A stretch of DNA of 21,382 bases from a virus: the IMG/VR virus record IMGVR_UViG_3300044796_000148, positions 1 to 21,382 of that record; one strand, given 5' to 3'. Below the pieces are notes generated by a model. It saw nothing but the letters and a program-made list of their open reading frames with translations, ran no database searches and was not told the origin of the DNA. Positions 1-5,982 of the stretch are shown here, one piece after another. How positions within the stretch are numbered: position 1 is the first letter of the stretch; each line of letters begins with the position of its first letter. The position numbers were made by a program, and so were the translations under genes.

Positions 1-31
1 GAAGTAGGTTTGCCGCTCCGATTCGGCCAAC
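1..31. repeat. Left copy of 31-bp terminal direct repeat (circular join)
   Basis: These 31 bases are identical to 21352-21382. Joining the ends at this repeat makes the portal reading frame continuous, so the window is most simply a circular molecule of 21,351 bp written with a short overlap. The exact length suggests an assembly overlap rather than a biological terminal redundancy, but the sequence alone cannot separate the two. Confidence 0.93.
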
Positions 32-996
32 AATTTCAACCTCACCTGAGCCTGTATCTTGGACAGCCAAGGCATCAGCGTGAGTTGAAGAAGTTGGCGG
101 TTGAGCGTTTCAAGATTCGCCCATGTGGCGCGGTCCAGGTCGTGAAGGAATACCGGACTGATTTTGAATATCCGGCTGACTTCCGTGATCTGGTGTTTCC
201 GCGTCTCAAGGAATTGCGCGTCCTCTTGCGTGATGCTGAGTGGGGTAAAGGTGACGCCTTCCTCAAGCAATGCAGTCCGGCCCGTGTTGCCGCTACCCGC
301 ATGGATCGCGTCGAAGCTCTTTCTGAGGTTTTCGCGTGCCTGATCGGATAGGGCGATGGGTGATTGCAGGATACCGGCGGGCTTGCAGGCGTTGCCGAAA
401 AATGCCGCGCCCATGCGTTCGGCGGCGCGGGTCAGGGAAAGTGATTCACGGCAAAACCGGATCGGGGAAAGGCCGGTCAAGCCGTCGTATCCAGGTCCGG
501 CCAGATGGAAGATTTGATAGGGGGCGAGATACACCTTTCCCGTGCCGGTCGTGTATTCGTAGATCGTCCCGACTTCGGAATCGTGGGCGACTTTCATCCG
601 GCTCGCGTCCAGAAGCCAGAGGGCAACCGGCCTTCCGGCTTCATCGCGTTCGATCTCGCAATAGGCGTTCCCCCAGAGCAAGACTTGCAACGCCATCGTC
701 TCAAAAATTGACACGCTGGACATATTCGGATTGGGCGCGTCCTTGAGGATTGCGTGTAAAGGATGTTCAAACGCCTCCCGTTTTCCGCCGTCTGGAAGGT
801 GACGATACAGGCAGAGGGGGAGACCCGCAATCAGGCTGGATATCGTCCCAACGGCGCACCAAACCGCCGGTATTTCAAGGCTCGTTTCTTCGTCGATATG
901 GACGCCGGAAACCGGCTTGTCGCCCACCAGTCCGACCCGCTGACCGTCGCCGTAGGACAGCCAACGCCTCATTAGATTTCTAACACTGTTAAACAT
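1..996 (-). CDS. HK97-type portal protein, N-terminal part (continues at 21382)
   Basis: This is the dodecameric channel at the capsid vertex through which TerL pumps DNA and to which the connector proteins dock. The protein is 409 residues when read from 996 to 1 and on through 21351 to 21118. It shows typical portal features: an N-terminal segment ending in a VWCAVGTISSLIAGLPLCLY stretch, then HPL..IL..APNP, a WGNAYCEIERD motif, and a LTGLSPIRF stretch before the clip and stem helices. The ATG at 996 (MFNSVRNLM) lies 16 bases after the TerL stop. It gives a more portal-like N terminus than the in-frame ATG at 972, although neither has a strong Shine-Dalgarno. The gene is broken only by the way the circle was opened, not by mutation. 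Confidence 0.93.
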   Translation of the reverse strand, partial: MFNSVRNLMRRWLSYGDGQRVGLVGDKPVSGVHIDEETSLEIPAVWCAVGTISSLIAGLPLCLYRHLPDGGKREAFEHPLHAILKDAPNPNMSSVSIFETMALQVLLWGNAYCEIERDEAGRPVALWLLDASRMKVAHDSEVGTIYEYTTGTGKVYLAPYQIFHLAGPGYDGLTGLSPIRFCRESLSLTRAAERMGAAFFGNACKPAGILQSPIALSDQARENLRKSFDAIHAGSGNTGRTALLEEGVTFTPLSITQEDAQFLETRKHQITEVSRIFKISPVFLHDLDRATWANLETLNRQLLQLTLMPWLSKIQAQVRLKLLAESERQTYF

Positions 997-1012
997 TAAC
1001 AATATGTAGTCA

Positions 1013-2596
1013 TCACACCGCAAATACTCCCATATTGTCGTAGACGCTAGTTCGCGGTCTGAGCGTGACATTGCTCGTACAGGCTCGCCCATACGCCATT
1101 ATCGTTGCTATCGCCGGATCAATTTTGTCGGTGGAACGGTCTCGGCTCGGCTTCACATTTTCGTATGCGTCATAGTCGAGTCTGGTGTTCGACAACGCCC
1201 ACCTTAGCAGTTTGTTCCCGTCGTGCTTGATTCGTTGTTCGTCGATGGCGACGCCGAACTCTTTCGTCGGGCCGGTATAGTATTTGTGGTTCTGGGGCTG
1301 GCGGAATACAGTGATGCCCTCACTCACCAGTTCCGTAGCCATCTCAAGCGCGTTGTACTGGTCGAAGATAATCTCTTGAACCCGGAACTTGTTCTTGAGG
1401 TCAAGGAGGTAGGACTTTATCCGGCGGTAATCGTTGGCCGTGCCTTGCGTAACCGTCATCACTTTTTCTTGCTCATACTGCCGGTACTTCGGAAGGTTGG
1501 TCTCTTCCCTCTGCCTGCAACCTTCTTCGCATACCCACGCATACGCACGCACGTAGAACTTCCGCTCAGGCAACGCCCATACGCAAGCCACGGAACACGG
1601 ATCGACCGTTTGTGATAAATCAACGCCCACATAGAGGGGGAACGGCCTCAACTCGTCATCCGTCATCGGCGAAAGGCATCGGTCGTATCGCGTCGGGTCA
1701 ATGTAGCAGTCATCGCCCACAACCCATTGATTGAGTCTGTATCGCTTCCAACTCGTCAGACTCGCGTTGCCTTCGTTCTTCGCCCTCTGATAATCTTTGC
1801 GGAAGTCGTCCTCGCTGAACGATACCCCTAGGCTCGGGTTGCTCGTGTGCCAGGTCGCCGGGTCTTCGTTGTCGGATTCCAGTGGGGCGGAATAGATCCG
1901 TGCCAATAGCGACGTGTCAATCACTTCGTCCTTTTGCACGGACTGAGCAAACCGAAAAAGATCGTACCATAGCGTTGATTGATCGTGGCCACTGGTGGAG
2001 ATGATTAGTACGAGTGAGTTGGGGCGGGAAATGGTTGCGTACTCAAGACTGCGGTAGAGTTTGCCGTTGTCACTGTGGGCGTGAAGTTCGTCGATCACGA
2101 GGCAGGATATGTTCTCGCCCTCAGCACTACCGGCGTCGGCACTGAACGACTTGTACCGACCGTTCTTGCTTGCTACGCGAATCTCTTTTGTGCTGTCCGT
2201 GATCTTGGCAAGTTTGAGAAGTTTCGGATTGTTACGAATGCTGTACGCGATTTCGCGGTGTAACTGGCTCGCGTTCTCTCGTGCCGTGCTGGCACTCACT
2301 ACGAATGGGCTAGGCGTTCCACTGCCGTACAACTCGTACAGACAGATTGCCGCCGCTATTTGGTTCTTGCCGTTCTTCTTCGCCATAGACAGGATCGCCC
2401 TCTTGTACTGGCGACTTCCCGACTTGTTGCGGTTGCCGTAAAGTTGTTCGACGAGGTCGCGTTGCCACGGTAGCAGTTTCATACGCTTGCCCGTGCTGGA
2501 CACTAGGGCATAGCGTTCCATGAACTTGACTGCCTTATCGGCCTCTGCCTGATCGTAATAGCATCCTTCGGCCTCTGCCTGTTCTTGATTCGTCAA
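1013..2596 (-). CDS. terL: Terminase large subunit (Terminase_1 type)
   Basis: This is the packaging motor ATPase and nuclease, which docks on the portal and is loaded on DNA by TerS. Read from the TTG at 2596 it has 527 residues. Visible motifs are a Walker A-like SMAKKNGKNQ (residues 70-79), Walker B CLVIDE followed by LHAH (165-174), a coupling motif ISTSG (199-203), and nuclease acidic residues in GVDLS (D326), IIFDQ (D412) and KIDPAIA (D493). An upstream in-frame start at 2644 would overlap the HNH gene by 52 bases. The TTG at 2596 overlaps the HNH stop (TTGA) and follows an AGAAAGAA purine run, which fits translational coupling, so I chose it. The portal gene follows after 16 bases. Confidence 0.95.
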   Translation of the reverse strand: MTNQEQAEAEGCYYDQAEADKAVKFMERYALVSSTGKRMKLLPWQRDLVEQLYGNRNKSGSRQYKRAILSMAKKNGKNQIAAAICLYELYGSGTPSPFVVSASTARENASQLHREIAYSIRNNPKLLKLAKITDSTKEIRVASKNGRYKSFSADAGSAEGENISCLVIDELHAHSDNGKLYRSLEYATISRPNSLVLIISTSGHDQSTLWYDLFRFAQSVQKDEVIDTSLLARIYSAPLESDNEDPATWHTSNPSLGVSFSEDDFRKDYQRAKNEGNASLTSWKRYRLNQWVVGDDCYIDPTRYDRCLSPMTDDELRPFPLYVGVDLSQTVDPCSVACVWALPERKFYVRAYAWVCEEGCRQREETNLPKYRQYEQEKVMTVTQGTANDYRRIKSYLLDLKNKFRVQEIIFDQYNALEMATELVSEGITVFRQPQNHKYYTGPTKEFGVAIDEQRIKHDGNKLLRWALSNTRLDYDAYENVKPSRDRSTDKIDPAIATIMAYGRACTSNVTLRPRTSVYDNMGVFAV

Positions 2597-2865
2597 TTGT
2601 TCTTTCTGTGATCCGCGTGATATCTCATGTGGCAAGCCGCGCATAGACCTACTACGTTCTCACGCCTACGGTCTTGGTTGTCGTGGTTCAAGTGATGCAT
2701 GTGGTTCGACCAATTGGCCTTACATGACGCGCAAATCGGTTGCTCTGCAAGGACGATTTGACGCAACCGGAAGTGTGCGCCGTCGTAACCGCGTGCCTGC
2801 CTGGACGCCTTCGGCCTCTTGTTCGCACTGGTGGGGCTTGGCACTTTCGGGATGTTGTCCGGCAT
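2593..2865 (-). CDS. HNH endonuclease, terminase-associated
   Basis: This 90-residue protein is a small metal-dependent HNH nuclease. A CASC knuckle (about residues 45-48), an HMHHLNHDN segment (about 55-63) and a CAACHMRYH segment (about 75-83) give the two Cys pairs and the His-Asn-His core of the beta-beta-alpha-metal fold. The N-terminal 30 residues are basic and probably disordered. HNH proteins next to terminases in HK97-type phages are known to support cleavage of packaged DNA, often at cos. Here the gene sits between terS and terL rather than before terS. Its ATG shares one base with the terS stop (TGATG), and its own stop overlaps the chosen terL start, so all three are probably co-translated. 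Confidence 0.9.
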   Translation of the reverse strand: MPDNIPKVPSPTSANKRPKASRQARGYDGAHFRLRQIVLAEQPICASCKANWSNHMHHLNHDNQDRRRENVVGLCAACHMRYHADHRKNN

Positions 2866-3170
2866 CAGAGACCGTACTCGTCTTGTATTTCTTGCTCGAC
2901 TTGCATCTTGCTAACTTTCCTGTCCTTGGGGAGCAAGCAAAATTGTTTCGCTAGCGTGATGTATTGCTTCGCCAGCCCGACATAGCGGATCGCTTCCTTG
3001 CTGTCTAATGCGGGCTGACAACCTCTGATGAGTGCCCAGATATCGCAGAGCAGACAGAACGATTCCACGTCGGCCTCCGTGAGCAAGCCGACTTCGTAAA
3101 GCCGTTTCGCGTGCCGATGCCAGAACTTTTCGCTCTCGCCCGTCAGGTGATTTGGTATTCGTATCATCAT
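2865..3170 (-). CDS. terS: Terminase small subunit, P27 family
   Basis: TerS recognises phage DNA at cos or pac and hands it to TerL. The 101-residue protein has the P27-family pattern: EKFWHRHAKRLYEVGLLTEAD (about residues 13-33, quoted here only as its two anchors FWHRH and GLLTEAD), a helical FCLLCDIWALIRG segment, and the closing LAKQFCLLPKDRKVS. The gene starts with two consecutive ATGs (3170 and 3167) without a clear Shine-Dalgarno. The 82 bases upstream (3171-3252) are not coding and are a natural place for a cos or pac site, though I see no defining motif. Confidence 0.88.
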   Translation of the reverse strand: MMIRIPNHLTGESEKFWHRHAKRLYEVGLLTEADVESFCLLCDIWALIRGCQPALDSKEAIRYVGLAKQYITLAKQFCLLPKDRKVSKMQVEQEIQDEYGL

Positions 3171-3252
3171 TTTATCTAGTTACTTGAGCGGCGCAACATT
3201 CTAAAAGCATGGGGGTCGCTGCGTTCTTTGATGTTTTGTTGCAATGTTTTTT

Positions 3253-3453
3253 TCACTCACGCCCCCCTACCGCATTGCTGCGGTAGGCCGCAACTTCGTA
3301 TCTGTCCAGCCACTCACTCAGTGCCACGCGGACGATATCGGTATGCTTGATCTTGTACCCGGTTCGCACGCTCTCAGACTTCGCCGCATCACACAATCCC
3401 TTGAACGTATCTGACTCAATCCAGCAACATCTACTAACTACTTTCTTCTTCAT
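3253..3453 (-). CDS. Small ribbon-helix-helix-like regulator
   Basis: This 66-residue protein resembles the Arc/CopG ribbon-helix-helix fold. It has a short strand (about VVSRCCWI, residues 5-12), a helix around DTFKGLCDAAKSES (15-28), and a second helix HTDIVRVALSEWLDRYE (37-53), which matches the usual second helix of these dimers. An open frame extends upstream to 3537, but that extra segment is a run of Ile translated from AT-rich promoter DNA, so I start at the ATG at 3453. A perfect 10-bp inverted repeat lies just upstream and could be its own operator. The last residues are encoded by a palindrome that recurs before the methyltransferase gene. Function as a transcription regulator is inferred from fold and context. 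Confidence 0.65.
   Translation of the reverse strand: MKKKVVSRCCWIESDTFKGLCDAAKSESVRTGYKIKHTDIVRVALSEWLDRYEVAAYRSNAVGGRE
3262..3287. repeat. Palindromic repeat copy 1 (CCTACCGCA / TGCGGTAGG)
   Basis: CCTACCGCA (3266-3274) and TGCGGTAGG (3279-3287) form a 9-bp perfect stem with loop TTGC, preceded by four more C bases. Nearly the same 26 bases recur at 6392-6417, differing only at two positions in and next to the loop. This copy lies inside the 3' end of the ribbon-helix-helix gene. It may be a protein-binding site or an RNA hairpin. Confidence 0.7.
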
Positions 3454-3483
3454 ATTATTATATAGTGCGAGCAATATAATAAT
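3454..3483. promoter_or_regulatory. Divergent promoter/operator palindrome
   Basis: ATTATTATAT (3454-3463) and ATATAATAAT (3474-3483) are a perfect 10-bp inverted repeat around the spacer AGTGCGAGCA. TATAAT-like hexamers occur on both strands. It lies between the divergently read ribbon-helix-helix gene (ATG 3453) and a small plus-strand gene (ATG 3488). A 13-mer from the left arm and spacer recurs at 4220-4232 upstream of the late gene cluster. It is a plausible autoregulatory operator. I see no good -35 element on either side. Confidence 0.55.
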
Positions 3484-3487
3484 TATT

Positions 3488-3673
3488 ATGCAAATACGAT
3501 TATACGGGCCGGACCACAACCTACACGCTACTATCACTGACTGTTGCTATTGCGACGGAATACACGAGTGGGTCGAACTGTACGAACTTGAACACCCACA
3601 CTATGACCACTATGACCACTCGTGCGTATGCCCTAAGACTGGTGAGGTCATAGGATGGAAGTTGGACGATTAG
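3488..3673 (+). CDS. Small Cys/His-rich protein, possible zinc-binding
   Basis: This is a 61-residue frame read in the opposite direction to its neighbours. It contains CCYC (about residues 19-22), a HPHYDHYDH cluster and CVCP before a GEVIGW tail, a spacing that could bind one zinc ion. The frame is open upstream to 3347, but that extension runs antisense through the ribbon-helix-helix gene. The ATG at 3488 follows a TATAAT (3475-3480) by 7 bases, so a leaderless transcript is possible. It converges with the next gene and overlaps its last 4 bases. I do not recognise a family. The ordered Cys/His pattern is the main reason to think it is expressed. Confidence 0.45.
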   Translation: MQIRLYGPDHNLHATITDCCYCDGIHEWVELYELEHPHYDHYDHSCVCPKTGEVIGWKLDD

Positions 3674-4107
3674 GCTTCCGGCGTGCTCAGTGCCGACGCG
3701 ATGATTGCCGAACCCTGGCTGACTGGCAGAGACTTCGACCTGTACTGGATACTGACGATGTTGCTAACAACTGCGTTGGCTGTCGTGCGCGTGAGCGTGC
3801 AATAGGTGTAACGCTTGCTGGGGCGGATCACGTCTACGATCAGTGCGGTATTGCTGCTAGTGGATGCGGTGAATGGAGTCGTCGCCGCACCGCTAATGGC
3901 CGTGCCGCCGCTATTACTGTTGGTGGCATTTTCGTAGACCGTGAGAGTCAATACGCTCGTATCGGTCACTGCGGCCAGAGTGGCGACAAACGATATCGCG
4001 TCGAAGCCTGCCATATCTACGGCACTTGAGGTAACGGCTGTTTGCGCGGCTGTCGCGCCCGTATTGACGATGTTGAAAACGCATTCTGACGAGAGTTGGT
4101 GAGACAT
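3670..4107 (-). CDS. Putative small virion protein (decoration-like)
   Basis: This 145-residue protein is rich in Thr, Ser, Ala and Val and predicted to be almost all beta-strand. A segment around AVDMAGFDAISFVATLAAVT resembles a widespread phage family of small beta-rich virion proteins, some found near capsid genes as head decoration proteins, and YTYCTLTRTT suggests a second strand pair. It has no signal peptide or membrane segment. It is the first gene after the promoter/terminator region at 4150-4240 and has an AGGAA ribosome site 8 bases before the ATG. Assignment as a virion component rests on composition and position. I cannot say whether it belongs to head or tail. Confidence 0.55.
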   Translation of the reverse strand: MSHQLSSECVFNIVNTGATAAQTAVTSSAVDMAGFDAISFVATLAAVTDTSVLTLTVYENATNSNSGGTAISGAATTPFTASTSSNTALIVDVIRPSKRYTYCTLTRTTANAVVSNIVSIQYRSKSLPVSQGSAIIASALSTPEA

Positions 4108-4159
4108 AACACTAATTCCTATAAGGGCATTGATTTTAGGTATTTAGTGTCCGCGCATG

Positions 4160-4185
4160 AAAAAAGACAGGCGTCCTTTCCTGTC
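4160..4185 (-). terminator. Intrinsic terminator in the late-operon leader
   Basis: On the minus strand, GACAGG (4185-4180), loop AAAGGACG and CCTGTC (4171-4166) are followed directly by six T. It lies between the TATATAAT element near 4225 and the first late gene (ATG 4107), so late transcription starting there would have to pass it. It shares its loop core AAGGACG and the 14 bases GCGCATGAAAAAAG (plus strand) with the terminator at 4330-4351. Confidence 0.75.
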
Positions 4186-4219
4186 CTTCAACAAGTACCG
4201 TAGAGAATGATTACGGCAA

Positions 4220-4232
4220 TATTATATAGTGC
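4220..4232 (-). promoter_or_regulatory. Candidate late promoter -10 region / repeated 13-mer
   Basis: The minus strand reads GCACTATATAATA, which contains a perfect TATAAT (4226-4221). The same 13 bases occur at 3456-3468 in the divergent operator. No TTGACA-like -35 lies at the usual distance, so this is either an activated promoter or a shared protein-binding site. Confidence 0.4.
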
Positions 4233-4329
4233 TAGTCGTCGAAGAATTCGCAGCATTTCTAAGGCGTCGGTCAAATTCGACTTCGAGTCGATTTTGTCCC
4301 ATCAACGCTTGATTGGGCTATAGCGCATG

Positions 4330-4351
4330 AAAAAAGCCAACCGTCCTTGGC
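4330..4351 (-). terminator. Intrinsic terminator downstream of the KilA-N gene
   Basis: On the minus strand, GCCAA, loop GGACGG and TTGGC (4351-4336) are followed by six T (4335-4330). It lies about 75 bases after the KilA-N stop and would end that transcript. The loop and flanks match the terminator at 4160-4185 while the stem differs. Confidence 0.75.
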
Positions 4352-4378
4352 TGGCCTCTAGACACTATGGCGTAGGTC

Positions 4379-4414
4379 TAATGTTTATTTAGTATCCGTC
4401 AATGCTAAACATTA
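4379..4414. repeat. 9-bp inverted repeat after the KilA-N gene
   Basis: TAATGTTTA (4379-4387) and TAAACATTA (4406-4414) form a perfect inverted repeat with an 18-base gap. A related TAAACATTAAC occurs at 990-1000 in the terL-portal gap. It may be an operator or a weak hairpin. Confidence 0.45.
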
Positions 4415-4427
4415 ACGTTTATACTGG

Positions 4428-5177
4428 TCACGATGTCATCATGTTAGTGATCGCCTCTTTCGTCAGGCGTCCGGCCTTCTCGCACGTCTTCCGACATTTG
4501 TTGTTGCCCCGTGCGTCGTCCTGTTCCATCTTCATTGTCGCCAGTTCTTCGGCGAAACGGACGAACGAGCATTCGCGTCGGGTCAGGTTGTCGCGTAGGC
4601 TGTCCGATCTTGTCAGTTCGCGTCGAGCCTTGAGTTCGTCGGTTTTGCCGCCTAATAGCGGCTCATATATCGCGTTGGTGCAGGCACCATACCCCCAATC
4701 GCGGACGCCTCGACTGCCTAGTTCTTCGGTAAATAGATTCCGAATATCAACGCCTCTCAGCCGTTCCGCAATCCATGCGTCCGACTTCCCCTCTCGCTTG
4801 TACGCAAGTGCCGCCCTTTCCCGCGCCCTCTGTATCGCGAGCTCTGGATTCGCATTCTCCTCCATTCGCTCAATCACTATCTGATTGACCGCGATTTGCG
4901 CCTCTGGTGAAATCCACGTCATGTACGCCAGGGCGACTTGCTGCGCCGCCCATGTTCCGTGTCCCCGTGATACCTGGAGTGGCTTTAAAGCCACTCCAAG
5001 CGCGCCGATGAATGCTTTAGTCTCTTTCGTCCGTAGCCATTTGTGCGCTTTCTTGTTGCTGTCGCCGTTCCCGAGATGTTGCCATATTTTAGTAAGTGAA
5101 AACATCCCGTCATCGTTCGCGTCGAAATAGACGCCTTGCTGGTTCGTGATACTCAATCTAATCAATTCCTTACTCAT
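4428..5177 (-). CDS. KilA-N domain protein, antirepressor-like
   Basis: This 249-residue protein has an N-terminal KilA-N DNA-binding domain (about residues 10-105). It shows GMFSLTKIWQHLG, KAHKWLRTKET, and the signature GTWAAQQVALAYMTWISPE (about 74-92). The C-terminal part (about 125-245: GKSDAWIAERLRGVDIRNLF, LRDNLTRRE) resembles the conserved tail seen in DinD-like and phage KilA-N/BRO-type proteins. KilA-N proteins in temperate phages often act as antirepressors or regulators of the lytic switch. The open frame extends to 5234, but that part overlaps the hairpin at 5203-5228. ATGs at 5177 and 5189 are both possible, and I chose 5177 because GAAAG precedes it by 5 bases. No CI-like partner is seen. 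Confidence 0.85.
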   Translation of the reverse strand: MSKELIRLSITNQQGVYFDANDDGMFSLTKIWQHLGNGDSNKKAHKWLRTKETKAFIGALGVALKPLQVSRGHGTWAAQQVALAYMTWISPEAQIAVNQIVIERMEENANPELAIQRARERAALAYKREGKSDAWIAERLRGVDIRNLFTEELGSRGVRDWGYGACTNAIYEPLLGGKTDELKARRELTRSDSLRDNLTRRECSFVRFAEELATMKMEQDDARGNNKCRKTCEKAGRLTKEAITNMMTS

Positions 5178-5202
5178 ATAAACTTTCATATAAATGATAA
5201 AA

Positions 5203-5228
5203 CCTCCCGGTATTCGCGTACCGAGAGG
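5203..5228 (-). terminator. Terminator/attenuator hairpin in the KilA-N leader
   Basis: On the minus strand CCTCTCGGTA, loop CGCGAA and TACCGGGAGG pair over 10 positions with one mismatch, followed by TTTTATC. It lies 26 bases before the KilA-N start at 5177, between the gene and its candidate promoter. An upstream AAACCTC (minus strand, 5246-5240) could pair instead with the GAGGTTT at the 3' arm, giving an alternative fold. Confidence 0.6.
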
Positions 5229-5256
5229 CTTCACCTATGAGGTTTATACTTTCAGA

Positions 5257-5270
5257 GGCACGCGAATGCC
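5257..5270 (-). promoter_or_regulatory. Second TTCGCG hairpin in the KilA-N leader
   Basis: The minus strand reads GGCATTCGCGTGCC, a 4-bp stem with loop TTCGCG. The plus strand at 5209-5222 reads GGTATTCGCGTACC. The two have the same loop in opposite orientation, and one stem pair is swapped (T-A for C-G). This pattern suggests a repeated palindromic site rather than chance. Confidence 0.45.
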
Positions 5271-5299
5271 GCATGTCCTAAGATAGTGCGTTAGTCAAG

Positions 5300-5328
5300 A
5301 TTTTACCGAAAATACTTTATCAAGTAAA
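5300..5328 (-). promoter_or_regulatory. Candidate promoter of the KilA-N gene
   Basis: The minus strand has TTTACT (5328-5323), a 17-base spacer and TAAAAT (5305-5300), a good sigma-70-type match. Direct repeats AAATACT (5310-5316 and 5326-5332) and a TACTT-TATC-AAGTA palindrome (5313-5326) overlap the spacer and -35, so a regulator could bind here. The leader would be about 115 bases. Confidence 0.55.
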
Positions 5329-5351
5329 TACTAATTATCATGCTTCGCATG

Positions 5352-5378
5352 AAGCGGGCGTGCTTCGCACGCCCGCTT
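5352..5378. repeat. Perfect 12-bp GC-rich hairpin
   Basis: AAGCGGGCGTGC (5352-5363) and GCACGCCCGCTT (5367-5378) pair perfectly around loop TTC. A smaller GCTTC-GCAT-GAAGC hairpin (5342-5355) adjoins and partly competes with it. On the plus strand a TTTCTTTTT tract follows 7 bases later, so it could act as a plus-strand terminator. Other possibilities are a cruciform landmark or a replication element. Confidence 0.7.
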
Positions 5379-5397
5379 GACGCATTTCTTTTTGGTG

Positions 5398-5437
5398 TTG
5401 AGTAGGAATACGCAGCACGGTACTATATTACTGTACC
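5398..5437 (+). promoter_or_regulatory. Candidate plus-strand promoter with operator
   Basis: TTGAGT (5398-5403), a 17-base spacer and TACTAT (5421-5426) form a moderate promoter. GGTAC (5419-5423) and GTACC (5433-5437) form an inverted repeat over the -10, a typical operator position. It could drive the unit ending at the terminator at 5901-5938. Confidence 0.4.
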
Positions 5438-5491
5438 AGCATAGTGACGTAGACCAAAAACAACTGCTATACCAATTTCTCTGGATGCTAT

Positions 5492-5689
5492 ATGCGTAAT
5501 GCCGAGAATGCTTTTTATCACGCAGTTTTTCACGCAAGGGTCTACACCGAACAAGCCCATATACCGGCTTGGCAAGTGCGCGAGAGCAACCAAACTCTCA
5601 CAGGGAAACGCCTCACGAGCGACGCACAAGCAAGAGCATATGAACCAAACAGTAAGCGATCTTCCAGGCTGAAGCCTTACACCTCATGA
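5492..5689 (+). CDS. Doubtful 65-residue reading frame
   Basis: An ATG frame of 65 codons lies in the plus-strand unit between a candidate promoter and a strong terminator. A weak GGA lies 6 bases before the ATG. The protein is basic and has no recognisable motif, membrane segment or signal peptide. It overlaps several hairpins, which argues that the DNA may be kept for structure rather than for protein. I list it because it is the longest forward frame in this unit, with low confidence. Confidence 0.2.
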   Translation: MRNAENAFYHAVFHARVYTEQAHIPAWQVRESNQTLTGKRLTSDAQARAYEPNSKRSSRLKPYTS

Positions 5690-5709
5690 CACGCACGTCA
5701 TATGCTCTT
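5552..5709 (+). ncRNA. Candidate structured RNA
   Basis: Four stems occur in 158 bases: CAAGCC/GGCTTG (5552-5557, 5566-5571), GAGAG/CTCTC (5582-5586, 5595-5599), a perfect 12-bp closing stem AAGAGCATATGA/TCATATGCTCTT (5632-5643, 5698-5709), and inside it GTAAG/CTTAC (5652-5656, 5676-5680) with CTTC/GAAG within. No tRNA T-arm is visible. With a promoter candidate upstream and a strong terminator downstream, an RNA gene is possible but unproven. Confidence 0.35.
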
Positions 5710-5900
5710 CACTTCTTATCGGTAGAACTATTCTGGTATCTGTTCTTCCCCACTTCCTCTAAATTGACGCACACGTGTGTTATGAGGGAAGAATGCCTGT
5801 GGTACGCGCAGTGATGAATTGTTTTGCAAGAACTGATCTTGAGGCATAGATACATTGGGTTTGACCCGCTCGTCGCGTGCAAATCTCCTCGATGATTCGG

Positions 5901-5938
5901 CCCCGCATGACTCACACTCATGCGGGGTTGTTCTTTTT
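5901..5938 (+). terminator. Strong plus-strand intrinsic terminator
   Basis: CCCCGCATGA (5901-5910), loop CTCACAC and TCATGCGGGG (5918-5927) form a perfect 10-bp stem followed by TTGTTCTTTTT. It should end rightward transcription from the 5400-5900 region and insulate the next promoter. Confidence 0.88.
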
Positions 5939-5982
5939 AGTGAGTAATCCCGAGACCGCGTCCTCTTGCGTTGCAGGTTTTA

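Larger units (their letters stand above)
4108..4427. other. Gene-free regulatory stretch upstream of the late cluster
   Basis: These 320 bases between the KilA-N gene and the small virion gene hold no convincing coding frame. They contain two minus-strand intrinsic terminators (4160-4185 and 4330-4351), a TATATAAT element (4221-4228, minus strand) and an inverted repeat (4379-4414). The leader of the late cluster probably starts here. Confidence 0.7.

Noticed and set aside
336-746. 136-codon plus-strand frame at the left edge
   Set aside because: It is Arg-rich and antisense to the clearly conserved portal gene.
1-996. Portal as a truncated pseudogene
   Set aside because: The frame continues perfectly at the other end of the window through the 31-base overlap.
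5541-5900. tRNA gene in the structured region
   Set aside because: GGGTTTGACCC and other loops do not form a T-arm and acceptor in a tRNA layout, and no CCA-proximal stem fits.
5709-5921. 70-codon minus-strand frame
   Set aside because: It is Ser/His-rich without motif or ribosome site, and it overlaps the strong plus-strand terminator.
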